A stretch of 64,000 nucleotides of DNA, from contig NC_080423.1 of assembly GCF_029873635.1 (NCBI RefSeq), positions 99,944,991 through 100,008,990 on the forward strand, in the 5' to 3' direction. Under the pieces are notes generated by a model that was given only the letters and a program-made list of their open reading frames with translations, searched no databases and had not been told where the DNA came from. This stretch comes from Malania oleifera (taxonomy: Eukaryota; Streptophyta; Magnoliopsida; Santalales; Ximeniaceae). Shown piece after piece: positions 12,029 to 24,554 of the stretch. Both the position numbers and the translations under genes were made by a program. The first letter of the stretch is position 1. Each line of letters opens with the position of its first letter.

Positions 12029-15000
12029 AGTGGTATCAAAGCCTAGATTTTCTAGATTCTGTAGACTTTAATTACCAGAGTTTAGGCTGAGATAGGATAA
12101 GGATGAGAGTGGGTAAATTAGGTTGGGTTTTGGTCTGGAAGCTTAAAGGCGGAGTTCCTTTATGGTTTTTTGGGTTTTTCCTAGGATGACGATTTTAGGA
12201 AAATCATGGTAAATCCATCAATGGTTTCATTTATGGGTTGAGGGACTGGAGCACGAAAGTTTAGTTTGGGACGTTAGGGCAGTCGAGTACGTGATCAGTG
12301 TTATGTTGGAGACTGTTATCTTGTTGGTTTTGTGACAGAACTAGGGGAATGAATTTTTTTTAACTGAGAATTCATACGTATTAGTAGTTTCTTCATTTCA
12401 TATTTACTTTAATTATGATAAATGAGGAGTTTCCAAGTCGGTTTCTATCCTATCTTCAGGATGGATTTTAGGGGAAATGACATTGTAGCTAGAGGGGATA
12501 ATTATGTAGATACTTCTAGTGAGGATGATGTTGATGATTCGCCAGTGCTGTGAAGTATAGCGTGGCAGGCTAGGAAGGAGACCTGGAGGAATTCAAGAGA
12601 GCAGGATCAGCCACCAGTTGGTCGGAGCTACACTTTTCAGCAGTTTACACGTATAAATCCTTCGATTCTTGTTGGAGGAGTGAATGGTCGTAAATGAAGA
12701 TTGGGTTCAGGAAATAGAGGAACTGTTAGGTGTGTAGGAGTGCACAGAGGAGCATAAGGTGTAGTTTGCCACCTTTAAATTGGTAGGGGAAGCAAATATG
12801 TGGTGGAGATTGGCGAAGATGGTTGAGGAACAGCGTCCAAGGCATACATTTATCACTTGGAGCCGTTTCGAAGGAGGTCTTCTTCGACAGATACCTCCTT
12901 ACTGCCACCCGAGAGGCGAAGACTCAGGAGTTCCTGCATTTGACTAGGGACCTATGACTGTACGACCAAGTTTGTAAAGTTATCCTGTTTTGCTCCTCAT
13001 ATGGTCCCAGATAAGCCAAGCAAAGCTCGGATGTTAGAGAGAGGTCTGAGGTAGGAAATACACGCACAGGGGAGTTTGTAGCATCCTATCTATTTCAGAT
13101 GCCATCAGAGGCATTTGGGTGGGTGCAGGGGAGGACCAGTTGTTTGCTATCGGTGCTGTGGGGTTGGACATATGGTGCGAGACTGCTGTATGACATTGAA
13201 CTATCTACCTCCACAACACTAGTACCGAGGAGGTAATCTGGCACCCCAAGGAGGTCACCGGAAGGGGAGTTGAGATTAGAGGATATCGCGGTAGTGAAGG
13301 ATTTTCCTGATATATTTTCTGAGGATTTGCCGGGACCACCTCCTAATTGTGAGGTAGAGGTTACTATTGATCTAGTTCTAGGGACAGTGCCGATTTCTAA
13401 AGCGTCGTACAGAATGACACCGACAGAATTTAAAAAGTTAGAGGAACAGATACAATAATTATTAGATAAGAGTTTATTAGGCCCAGCGTGTAATCTTGAG
13501 AAGCGCCAATATTGATTATGGAAAAGAAAGATGGGTCGATGAGAATGTGCATCGACTACATATTTTCATATTTCCATAAGTTAGCCAAAATAGTGGGAAC
13601 AATTTAATCCTAAAATTAAGATGCCCATAAGAATGTAAGATACTAAGTGGACAAAAATTTGACTCCTATGTTTTGGGGAAATTCTTTATTTCCTGGGAAG
13701 TGATGTTATTACCATAATCTATAAATAAACATGAGAATAAGATGTCATGGGCATCACATTGCCAAGTATTCCGAAGGAATTTGTGAACCAAATAACACCT
13801 AGCAGAATCATCTTTAGTAACTTACCTAGAAGAAAAATCATAATGATACTTGGACCATTAGCAACTCTCTAGCACAAATGAATATCACATTTTCCTTCCT
13901 GGTCTATTTCACACAAAATTTATGCTGCTGGACAATGTTCAATCACTGATCATGGCAGACTAAACAACTTCATTAGTATTGTATTTTGTACCAAAAACCA
14001 AGATACGTGTTTATTGCATATTTGTTCAGTTACTGGAGTAAGATCAGGGTTAGCTTGAGTTGGTATACCAGGATTTGGACTTGCCATAATTGCAATCCTT
14101 GTTTTTCATGGAGGATATCTTCCAACTATATTTTGATATTCAACGTTTGCCAACATAGGTTAGAAGTTGAGTCTTAAAAACTATTTAAAGTGAGAAAAAA
14201 TAAATAAATAAATTTAGAAACCAATTTGGTAGGAAAATGATATTTTACCCTGATTTAAAAGTGTAAGCCTGTACATTAGTTTGGCATTAAAAAGGAATTC
14301 GATGATTAGAATTATAGGGAATGTTTAAAAGCTCATATAATTTTTACTCAAACAAATCACAAGTTATGATGAGAGTTTGAAGTGCCTTTTATACATTTGA
14401 TCTGACAGGCTAATGATTGCACATTATGGTTTGGGATGTCTCAGCAGGCATGGTCCTTGATGAGTATGAATCATCATTGCAAGTTCTCTGTTAAAATATG
14501 AGGCTAACTATTGGTGGTTATTCATTGATCATACACCTAGTTGATTGTTTTCAAAAGAAAACAGTACTTAAAGATCCAAATGGAGTGAGGGTTTTCTTTC
14601 TAACTAACAAGCTCTCGTATTTGACATCTTGAGTGTTTATGAAAGGACGGAATGTGGGCTCATGTCTGGGGTTGTAACAATAATGAAAGAAATATACAAG
14701 TTAACGAATCCCCAAATTTCTTTACCCATAGGTGACGAATTTTCAGATATTCTTCCCATATGATTTATCGGGGTTACTTCCAAAAGGAGATTGAAGTTAA
14801 TATTGATTTGGTGCTAGGAACGAAGCCTATGTCAACTGTTTCATATAGAATGACATTAACTGGACTAAAGCAACCTAGGGTGCAACTAGAAGATTTCTTG
14901 ACAAAGAATTTGTTCGACTTAGTATATCATCATAGGTTGCACTTGTGTTATTTACTAAGAAACATAATGACACTTTGAGGTTATGCATTAATCATTGGAA

Positions 15001-15519
15001 GTTGAATCATGTTACATTAAGAATTGGTATCGACTTCCAGGGATTGGTGGATTATTTGATTAATTGGTAAAATCCCAAAATTTTTTAAGAATGATTTGCA
15101 ATTAAATTACCACTAATTAAGATTTGGGAATTACACACCCCAAAGACAAAATTGAGTACACAAAAAGGTCGTTATAAGTTTCTAGTGTTACTAATTGGGG
15201 TATTCAAAGATTCAAGAAGAGCATGAACAACATTTGTGGTTAATTTTACAAACATTTATAGAGCATCAGTTATATGCTAAGCAAGAAATGTTGGTGTTAG
15301 ATCTTTGGAAGATTAGAGATGGGAATTGAAGTTGTTGAGTGTTGGTGTTGAAGTAAGGTATATTAGGACATAATGTATAATCCATCGACTTATGTTAGTT
15401 ACCAGTTTTAATAGGGTGGTTTACGAGATTAACTCAAACCTTATTAGGTTAACGATGGATTGTACTTGGGGTTGTATTCAACAAATTTTGAGAACGAAAT
15501 TTTTATAAGGATGGGAGAA
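12029..15519 (+). mobile_element. Internal region of F: primer site, gag and RT remnants
   Basis: The primer-binding site TGGTATCAAAGC (from 12031) matches initiator tRNA-Met. From about 12480 to 13230 there are gag-like pieces, including a CCHC zinc knuckle near 13144-13187 (CYRCCGVGHMVRDC). From 13270 to 13458 a reverse-transcriptase leader typical of Ty3/gypsy is seen (FPDIFSEDLPGPPP and ISKASYRMTPTE). A second, differently diverged copy of the same RT leader lies at about 14720-14900 (IDLVLGTKPM, SYRMTLT). The stretch between them (about 13560-14700) is unlike gypsy pol and is not identified. A purine-rich tract precedes the 3' LTR. This is a broken fossil, and RNase H and integrase were not seen. 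Confidence 0.75.
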
Positions 15520-17757
15520 TGTAACGCCCAAAAAAATTAATATGCATGGAAGTGTAAAAAAAAAAATTTAATTAAAAAATATTTAAAAAATAATAATAAA
15601 AATAAATAATTAATCAATTAAATTAAAATTAAAAATTAATTAAACAAATATTATTAATTAAATAATAAAAATTATTAATTAAATAATATAATATAATATA
15701 TTAATATAATATATAATATTATATTATAAAGTTAGTAACTTCCTGAGGAAATCTTCCTCAGGAATGAATTCAATTCTTCAGGGAGGACCAACACTCTATC
15801 TCTCCCTCATCTCCTCTCTCCCACTCTCCTCAATTTCTTCTCCAACATTTAGTTGATTGAAAATTCGAAGATACCATTGGGTTCCTACCTCTGCCACCAA
15901 CATTCCTACTGGAGCGGATTTGTCGTGGGAGCAGCGTGGGCATATCTCATGGGGTAAGGCCAATTTTCACACTTACCTCAATCTTTCTTAAATCTTTAGC
16001 CCAATTAACGAATGGAATTTGTTAGGAGATTTGTGGGGAGATTCTCTACAATCTAGTTGGAGTGAGTTTACGAATTGGAGCTCCGAGGCATCAACTCTAA
16101 ATGGCTGGTAAGTTTAACAATTTAGATTTTATTAGACTATTTAGGGTATTCAGAACTTAGGGGAATTTTAGAGAAAGTTACTCTAGGCATTGTGATGAAT
16201 AATATGGTGAAATTTGAATTTCAGGGTCAGGGGTTCTGAAAGCCATGGGGCGTAGGTCGGGGTTGTGTCGGGTTTTTCAGGAATCAAATCAGGTAAGGAA
16301 ATTAAGTTAAGTCAAAATTTTATTATATATGAACTGATTAAATTGTTATATCTTTATTTATTTATTTGTGTATTTAAGAATTTAAAGTTATTTCAAAAAC
16401 CAACCGTTCAAAATGGATTTTACAAACTTAGGATATATGGTATGGTATTTTGAATAAAAACGAACGATGGAAAGTTTGGTTGTTTACATGGTTATGTTTA
16501 AATGTTGAAATTGTGTGGCCGATGATTATTTGGTAGGATTTATTGTTTAACTAGATTTGAGACTGTTTGCAAAATACTAGAATTGTTTGTAAAATACTAG
16601 AATTGTTGTGAAAAATATTGGAACTGCTTGTGAAAAATGCAGGATTTTGAAATAAAGGCCAGTGGCCGGGTATTTTTTGATTGGCCAAGGGCCAAGATTA
16701 TTATTTGACGGCGGAGGGCCATGGTTTTGTTTAAACGGCTGTGAGCCGGATTGTAATTGTGGTCGGGGGCTAGGTTTTTGGAATAATAGGAAATATATGT
16801 GAATTAATATTTTAAATGGTGATTTCTATTATTTAAATTGCATGATATGCTTTAGGAACCCTGGGGACCAGTGTATTGTGAGTACGGTACCGTTGCTAGG
16901 TAGACCATGTGCACCCACACTATTCTGGATAGAAGTGTAGAGCGTCCCGCCAATTGCCTATGTGAGATTGAAGTAAGGGCGTCAGACCTGCAGCTTTACT
17001 GTGGATGCCTGCAGATGCGTTTGTAGAGGATGTTACTTTTTTGACTTTGTTGGGCTAATCACCCAAGCTTAGTCCAGCCTTCGGGCCAACTCGTGCCATG
17101 GGGGAAGTAAATGGTATGTTTGTCACAGTGATTATCTTATATGCATATCAATTAATTTACGTGAATACGTATAATTAATAAGATAACTTCAAGGGCTTAC
17201 TAAGAAATATGAGTGCCCTAATAGTAGTAATGATATTAGAATAGAGGGAAGCTACTTGTATGGGCGGGTAATCTTCCCTATCCTCAGCTAATTGTCTGTG
17301 TGAGTGAAATAAGAATGATTTCATAAATGTGTTTATATACTTCGTGAACTGGTTATTTTTTGTACACTAAATGCATATGTTGGCCACACACTGACATTAA
17401 CTTAGTCTTTTTCTTACTAAGTTGTGTCTCACCTCTACTTTACAAACTATCTTTTCAGGAAATCCTAGAGATCGGGTCTAGTAGGCTAGAGGAGTCGAGC
17501 TAATGGTGTAAATTTATGTAGGTAGTGTGTATAGATAGAAGTTTTATTTTTGTTTAGTTTTATGGGATGTAATTATGAGAAAATGGATTTATTTGTATAT
17601 AAAGGTAGTATAGAACTCTGGTAAAGGATTTTTGGAGATTGTATCTTTAGATTGTATCTTTTATTTTCGCTGCATTTTATATGATGAGTTTGGTATCATG
17701 TACATAGACGTCACTAAAGTAACACCCTAGGCCCACATGGCGAGTCGAGGCATTACA
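15520..17757 (+). repeat. 3' LTR of element F
   Basis: It starts TGTAACGCCC and ends GGCATTACA. It aligns collinearly with 9826-12028, including the conserved blocks (about 17077-17103 and 17415-17436). Confidence 0.9.
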
Positions 17758-18412
17758 CATATGCTTCGTCCAGCCTTCGAGCCGCACGATTTGTCATGGG
17801 GGGAAGCATGTCGATTCTACTTTAGCAGTACATAGGTGTTTTTATTTTGTGCATATATGAGCAAATTTACTATAAAGGGGCTATATTGAGCCAATAGAAA
17901 TTATGTATTTTCAGTATTACAGATTAGTATAGTTTTAAAATTCCATTTCAGATACAGTTAAATTATGGAAGATTTATATTCACAGGAAAACTCATGTTAG
18001 CCACAAACTGATGATAGTCTAATATGCCTTACTAAGAAATGTCTCACTCCATTATCCATCTCATTTTTCAGGTCCTACGGGGGAATCATGCCTAACTTAC
18101 CCCAGGGTTGGGATTAGACAGTTGATAGTAGTAGTCAGAGCTGGTGAGACACCAATTATCATATTTTGTTATTTTGGGTTGTATTATATTGACAGGTAGT
18201 TTTATATATGTATCTGGGGACAATTAGAACTCTAGTAGTGTAATTGAGGTGTTTTCTTCCGCTATATGGTTTTATTTCAGTTATGATAGGACTACCCAGT
18301 TTTCCCATGTTAGGGCGGGTGGAGGTATTAGGGTATCAGAGAGTTTATTTTAGTACTTTTATTTTAACTAGCACCCCGGGCCTCACTCTCGGGTTTGGGG
18401 TGCTACACAATA

Positions 18413-18705
18413 TGTGCAGACATACACATGTATCTCATTTAAAGTAAATGTGGGCATGCAATTAGTTATAACCATAAAGAGATAAGGAGAGAGCGACACA
18501 TGATATTTGCTATCGAGGCTCGGCCAAACCAGCTTACGTCCCCACCTTGAGCATACCCCCCAAGGATTTCACTATACCTGCTCACTTATGGGTGGAGCAG
18601 AGACCATTTACAACCTTTCCGTACGGGGTAAAGTAAACCCCAAGTCAGATTACAGGGCTAACCCCACCTTCACACCTCTCCTAATGGGGCGAGGAATACC
18701 CCAGC
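18413..18705 (-). mobile_element. Middle piece of copia-type LTR G
   Basis: This piece of the outer LTR lies between insertions E and D. It carries the 'aggctcggccaaaccagcttacgtcc' type of block (18516-18545), matched in relative H near 22833-22858. It resumes at 21051 after insertion D. Confidence 0.6.
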
Positions 18706-21045
18706 TGTAACGCCATAAAAATAATTATTATAGGAGGATGTAGTGGATCCAAAAAATAATAATAATAAAATAAAATAAAAAAAATAAATTAATTAAATAA
18801 TTAAATAATTAATTATAGTAATTAAAATAAATAATTAATTAACTAAATAAATCACTAATATTAATTAAATATTATAATAATAATAATGATATTAATATTA
18901 ATATTATTATATATATATCCAAAGCTACCAGGAAGCATCTAAAGGAATTTGAAATTCAGGGAGAGAAGTCGCAGCCCCCCCTTTCCGAGTCTCTCTCTCC
19001 CACTTCTTTCAATTTCTCGAATGATTTTCGCCCGATCGAAAATCAGAAAATACTGCTGGACTCCATTCTCTGTCACCGACATTTCTACTAAAGCCGATTT
19101 GTCATAGGAGTGGCGTAGACATATCTCATGGGGTAAGCTCAATTCTTACTTTTACCTCAATTTCTCGTAAATCTTAAGCCCAATTAACGATTGGACACCA
19201 CCACAAGAATCTAGAGATGATTCTCCACAAGTCTAGCGGAGCGGATTTCTCGTGGCGTCATCATAGGCATAACCCCAAAATTAGGTCAAGGGGGTTATTA
19301 AGGTGCTAATTATTATTTAATTATCGTAGATTTAGAAATGTTAAATATTGGGCATTTTGAGGTTGAATTAGGGTCATTGGGCTCGAGTAAGCGTCGTCGG
19401 TGTAATTTCGGGACTTTAAGGGCATAATTCAGAAAAACCAAAGTAATTTGATTATTTTGGAGTTTAACAATTTATTTAGGTTATTGGGAGCCTAGGAAAT
19501 GTTTTATGGAAATTATGTTAGAATTCTATTGAATGTTCCGAGGAAATGGAAATTGTAGATTTTGTGCTGGAAATGCCATAGGCTCAGGATTGAACTGTGT
19601 GGGCATCCTAGTAAGTCAGGTAAGAGGATAAATAAAATCAGAAATTTTCATGAAATTATTCATTATTTTGCAACCTTTAATTAAAGGAAAATATGTATAT
19701 TGTATAATTATGTTTGAGAATTACTGTTACGAACAAGGATATGATTTAAGTATGTTTATCAGGAAATATGATTTTTAGCAGATTTTACGTACAGAACGTT
19801 ACTCATTTCTGTGTGGCATGAGTTTATATTCTTGTAATTACGTATATTAGATTAATATGCTTTTCCCAGAACAAGCACGATATGATAATTTTCAAGGAAA
19901 TTGTAAAATATTACAGGAACCATGATTTTATGAATATTATGTTAAACAGTATAGAAAAATCATGTTTAGTATATTATATTATGCTAGGGCATATGCCGTG
20001 ATTCATATTGGCACAGATGCCATATTGATGTATTATATTACAACATTCATGAAATATTATTATGTTAGATATTATTGTGAAACATGAAACAATAATGTTC
20101 AGTATATGAAACATATTATATGCTAATAGAACTCGGATGGTATGGTATAGTTCAGTTTTTAGAAGCACATTACTGTAACTATATGTCAACATTATGATAG
20201 TGCAACCACACGACCAGAGTGTGGGAAGTGGTAGTCAATGTGGCTTCAGTGTAGAGTTGTGATGTGCCCCTGGCAGTTTGGGACCAGGTGGGGCAGGCCC
20301 ATCGTACTTACAGACTCATGTTTTGATCTATTGTGGTTGGCCAGCCATTGCTAAGTCTCGTCTTCAGGCCGCACAATCCATTCATGTGGGGGTAAGACAT
20401 GACATCAGCTAACTATCCATCATGGGTGTTATTTCAGTATAGTACAGTTATATAAGATGTTTTCCATGCACAGTATGCAGTATGCTATATTATGAATTAA
20501 CAAATCATGTTTTACTCAGTTTAGTACAGTCAGACTTTTTCAGTTATGTTTTATCTATTATTTATATGTACAACACGAAAATACTCATGTTGCCACACAC
20601 TAATACTAGTTTATTTCTCTTTTTGAGAAGTGTCTCACCCCAACATTAAAACATTTCAGGAAATTCAAGTAGAGGAGCTGATAGAGTTCCGTGACGGTAA
20701 AGTTGGACTATGCTACCCTGTTGGAAGGGTGAGTTGTTGTGCTAGGGTCAGATTTACTTTGGGATTGGCCTTGGGATACATTTCAATCTTTTGGTGGATG
20801 ATTGTATATATATAATTAGCGGATTTAATAGAACTCTAGTATTGTGATCGATTGGATGATTGTATGTTAATTACGTTTCTTATAGCTTAGGTGTCAAAGT
20901 TGTTTGACAAGTATGTCCCCAGTACGCATGGGTCAAGGTGGACCATGTTTATATCAGTATAACAGGGAAACAAGGTAATTATGAATGTTGTTATGTTTTC
21001 ATGTGAAAGAAAAAATATATATGGTAAAATAGGCAGGTCCTTACA
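18706..21045 (+). mobile_element. Gypsy-like solo LTR (D), inserted in G
   Basis: This 2.34 kb LTR starts TGTAACGCC and ends GCAGGTCCTTACA. It is bounded by the perfect target-site duplication CCAGC (18701-18705 and 21046-21050). Conserved LTR blocks occur near 20364-20400 (GGCCGCACAATCC) and 20620-20640 (GAGAAGTGTCTCACCCC). Near 19980-20030 there is a short GGGCATATGCCGTG-type dyad repeat, reduced to two or three units. No palindrome cluster of the GTCGAC kind is seen near its AT-rich promoter region. It is a solo LTR. Confidence 0.87.
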
Positions 21046-21464
21046 CCAGCTCAATTACCAAGTTGAGCCGAACTGATCTCCCTTGCCGGCGGAGACTCCC
21101 CAGTTCAATTATGGGTTGAACTCAATCGGTATTTCTTACGGGGCGGAGACTCTCCGGTTCAATTAACGGGCTGAACCCAATTGGTACATTAAAAACATTT
21201 TATACATATAAAAATGCTTCTAAATACAAGTACATATGTACAACATTTAAGCTCTAAAACATGTACTCTAATAAGGTATGAATTATGCTCAGTAGAGAAA
21301 GAGTGTTTTTTAAAATAATATTTTAACCTTTGAAGATAATTTGTATGATGAAAACTCAAAGGTTTTGATCTTAACAAAAATATTCTCCCAAAATTGTTTT
21401 TTTATGAATAATAGGAGAACCTAGGGTTTTGCTCTTCAAATAATTTTTGCACAAATAATATATA

Positions 21465-21466
<2 letters not shown>

Positions 21467-21512
<46 letters not shown>
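21467..21512. repeat. (TA)n microsatellite
   Basis: About 20 TA dinucleotides lie inside the rightmost part of copia-type LTR G. They account for the YIYIYI runs of minus-strand frames there. Confidence 0.9.
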
Positions 21513-21513
<1 letters not shown>

Positions 21514-21728
21514 GATAAATATGTTCTCCAACAAAGATTTTTGCAAAATAAAAAAATGTTTGGAGAATATGGGATTTAAGCTTAAAAATATTTGTGCCAT
21601 GAAAAATTTCTCCCAAGAAAATTTATCATAAGAAATAACCAAGAGAAACCAAAGCTATACTCTAAAAAATGATTTTCAAAAATAAATAATGAGTGAAAGT
21701 ATATTTAATAACCCAAAAAATTAAGCAG

Positions 21729-21927
21729 GGTCTCGTTGACGAATACAAGAGATTCGTCGACGAACACAAAAGATTCGTCGACGAGAATACATGAGGGTCT
21801 CGTTGACGAGAAGATTTCGAAAAAGGGGTTTTAGCAATCTGAAATTTGTTGACGAGGGCTTCATGTTCGTCGACGAACTTTCTTCATGGACTTGTCGACG
21901 AGATGACGTGTCTCGTCGATGAATCTG
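21729..21927. repeat. GTCGAC palindrome cluster in the promoter of LTR copy C
   Basis: Eight or so units of TCGTYGACGA occur, with clean ones near 21754, 21774, 21867 and 21892. They are spaced 20-50 bp apart and end a few bases before the TATA box. Confidence 0.85.
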
Positions 21928-22604
21928 GGGTTATAAATAGCTAAAACTCGGATTTTCTGTAGAAAAACTTGCGCAAGAAGATCCTCTCTCTCTCTAAAAC
22001 GTCCCTCTCCCCTTCTCTCTTAGATTCCGACTCCGTTTCTCGCCGGTTCGATGATCTGAGGCCACTATGACACTCCTAGGAAAGTTCTCTTTAAATTTGT
22101 CAGAGTAGATCGTTGGTGGGGCTGACTTGAACTCCATCCCAAAATCAGGGTGAGACTTTTATTTAGTATTTGCCTACCCTATAGTTATAGAAAATGTAGA
22201 AGTTAGAAAAATACTAAAATTTTGTTCTGGGAAATGTTGTTTTCAGGGTATTGAGCGGGGAACCCTACGGGTGTAGGACCAGATGTAGTAGGGGACTTTT
22301 CCATAATTAAGTAAGGGAAATATGCTATGCTAAGAGTTTTAGCAAAATTATCAGAAATTTTATGTATATATATATACCAGTTTATTATCTAGTTTTACAA
22401 CATATGAGTTTTAATATTTGTGTGGCCTGAGTAGATATTTACCTGATATAGAATTTATATAGTTTTTCCCAGCATATCATGATTCATAGTATATACAGAT
22501 ATATACAGATATAGACAGATATTTATCAGACAAGTATTGCAGATTTTTTTTCAGATCAGTATATTACAGTAATTACAGAATGTCATGTTTTCTAAAACCA
22601 TAAC

Positions 22605-24554
22605 TGTTGATTAAGGTGTAATCCCAAGAGGTGGGGGTGAATTGGATATAAAAAAAAATTTAAGCCACTTAATTTTCTTTCACACACTTCTTATAAGTTT
22701 ACCAACTACTTCTAGTTGCTCAATTACGTGTGAGAGTGGCAATCCTATCTATGTATGCAATGTACTTGATTTTAAATATAATGCGGAAAATAAAAAGTAA
22801 AAGGAAGAGAGAAGACAAACGCAATTTTACGAGGTTCAGCCAACCTGGCCTACATCCTCGCCTTGAGCAACCACTCAATGATTCACTAAAAACCCTGCTC
22901 CTTAAAGTGGAATGGAGCTTCCCGTACAATCCGCTGCTTACAAGAGGTATAGCTTCCTCCTACTTTGCTGCTTACAAGAGATACAACTCTCTCCTCACAC
23001 ACCGGTTCACACACTGAACCGTGTATACAATAGAATCTGTAAAATAACACTCAAAACAATGCTTCTAACAATAGCTCATGAGTACAATTCAAATTCCTAA
23101 CACATTAACATATGATATAACTTGAAGCTCGTGAATGTATGAAAACGATACAATCGTTTTATGAATGATTATGCATCAACACACAGATCCCGATTTATTC
23201 AAAATTCCCAAGTTATAATATATTTGAGATGCCTCGGAGTTAACTAGGGTTCTTGGTTCACTTTTGTAAAGATGCAAAAGTATGTTTGAAGTGAACTCGT
23301 TAACAAAATCTTTGTATTGAATACAAACTTAATCAAAATCACAAATCTTTATTCCATGTATTCTATCACAAACTGAGAATATTAATTTTCAGAAAATATC
23401 CCTCAATTTAGAAATATAGTTATAAGTACCAAGGATATTTAATCAAGCTTTAATATATCAAAATATAAATCCTTTGAAGAACACCCACTTGAATCAAAAA
23501 TCAATCAACCAAGTTAAATAAGTTTTCTTAAGTAATGATCTTCTCAAAAATATATTTTATATGAATTGATACACTCAAGATAAAAACTTTTCAATACTTA
23601 GTCAAGAATAATCAATGAGATGAGAATTTCTTAAGAATATAAACTTGAAAGATCAAACCTCAATACTAGATTGAAGTACAGTAGAGTAAGCAAGTTCCCT
23701 TTGAGAATCTGAGTTGATTTGCTCAAGCTTGAAGATTAGAGATTGAGAAGTAAGCAATCGTATAGCACTAATAGTAGATTTTCAATGTTCTCTCAACAAG
23801 ATGCGTTCTTTTCTTTCTTGTGTGTCTCATCTTCATTCTAGGGTTGAGACATTTAATATATATAGTGTATGACCCTTAGGATTGATCTTAGATGTTGGAT
23901 CAATCAGATAGCTTGCGTGTTTTTTTTAATAAAAATCTGATTTTTTAGGCTTTCCTGCAAGTTCAAGCAACCGAACTGGGGTTTAAGCTCCTGAAGTGAC
24001 AACTTCAGGCACCTGAGGTTCTAGGGTAAGGCGACCGAAGTACCTCTGCCAGGTTCTGTCTTTCCCATTTAATTCTTCAGGCTACTGAAGTAAAGTTCAG
24101 GCGACCGAACTCCCCTTTTTCTCAAATTTTCTTTTCTAAGTTAAAAATATGCTTTGATTCTCTTCTTGGGTCTTTCATAAAACATATTTTTCAATGATTT
24201 GAAAACATTTCTAAGTTCATACAGGTTCCCTAATGATATACATGAAATGCATGAAACCTAAAATCACTCTAAGTTATATTTGAGCTTCAAAATAAATCAT
24301 ATGACAATGTAAATACATAAGCTCTAAATACCCATTCCCAAGAGATTCTTGAACTTTGCCGCTTGTATCTTGATTCTTGTACTCTTTGAGTTCCATGGTA
24401 CTTGCCAAGATGTGTAAGCTTTACTTGAAGGATTCCATGACTCATTATCTTTCCGTGCATGCTTAATATAGTTCCTGTTCACAAACTTGATGCACATATC
24501 AAATACCAAGTGATTTGTCATTATCAAAACAGGATTGGACTCGTAGAGTCAATA
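22605..24554 (-). mobile_element. Ty1/copia-type solo LTR (H), inserted in C
   Basis: This 1.95 kb LTR has plus-strand left end TGTTGATTAAGGTGTAATCC and right end near GAGTCAATA. It is bounded by the perfect target-site duplication ATAAC (22600-22604 and 24555-24559). It belongs to the family of G and of the piece at 1-2973: the CAAGAGGTGGGGGTGAATT end, a TTTTACGAGGTTCAGCCAA block near 22826, and a GTCATTATCAAAACAGGATT start. On the minus strand a run of TTCAGGCGACCGAA-like dyads (23961-24115) precedes a TATA-like box (23855-23864). It is a solo LTR. Confidence 0.82.

Larger units (their letters stand above)
9826..17757 (+). mobile_element. Ty3/gypsy LTR retrotransposon F with both LTRs (broken fossil, Tekay/Del-like)
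   Basis: The only element here that keeps two LTRs. It is bounded by the perfect target-site duplication CATAT (9821-9825 and 17758-17762) and lies inside LTR E. The parts are a 5' LTR (9826-12028), a tRNA-Met-type primer site, a shortened internal region of 3.5 kb with gag and reverse-transcriptase remnants, a purine-rich tract and a 3' LTR (15520-17757). Comparing about 500 bp of the LTRs by eye gives roughly 10% difference, mostly transitions. That suggests several million years or more, depending on the host rate. It is broken in many places and lacks most of pol. Confidence 0.9.
8464..18407 (+). mobile_element. Gypsy-like solo LTR (E), inserted in G and split by full element F
   Basis: It starts TGTAGTAACTCG and ends GGGGTGCTACA. 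The perfect target-site duplication CAATA lies at 8459-8463 and 18408-18412. Taking out element F leaves about 2.0 kb. It holds a cluster of AAACCGTCAACGGTTT-type palindromes (8549-8680), a TATA-like box (CTATAAG near 8688), a long CT tract (8730-8784), a GACGACTATATGCCGAGATG array (9300-9440) and conserved blocks at 17766-17806 and 18031-18049. No internal region of its own remains. Confidence 0.82.

Noticed and set aside
21371-21642. Minus-strand frames with tyrosine/isoleucine runs
   Set aside because: They are products of the TA microsatellite.
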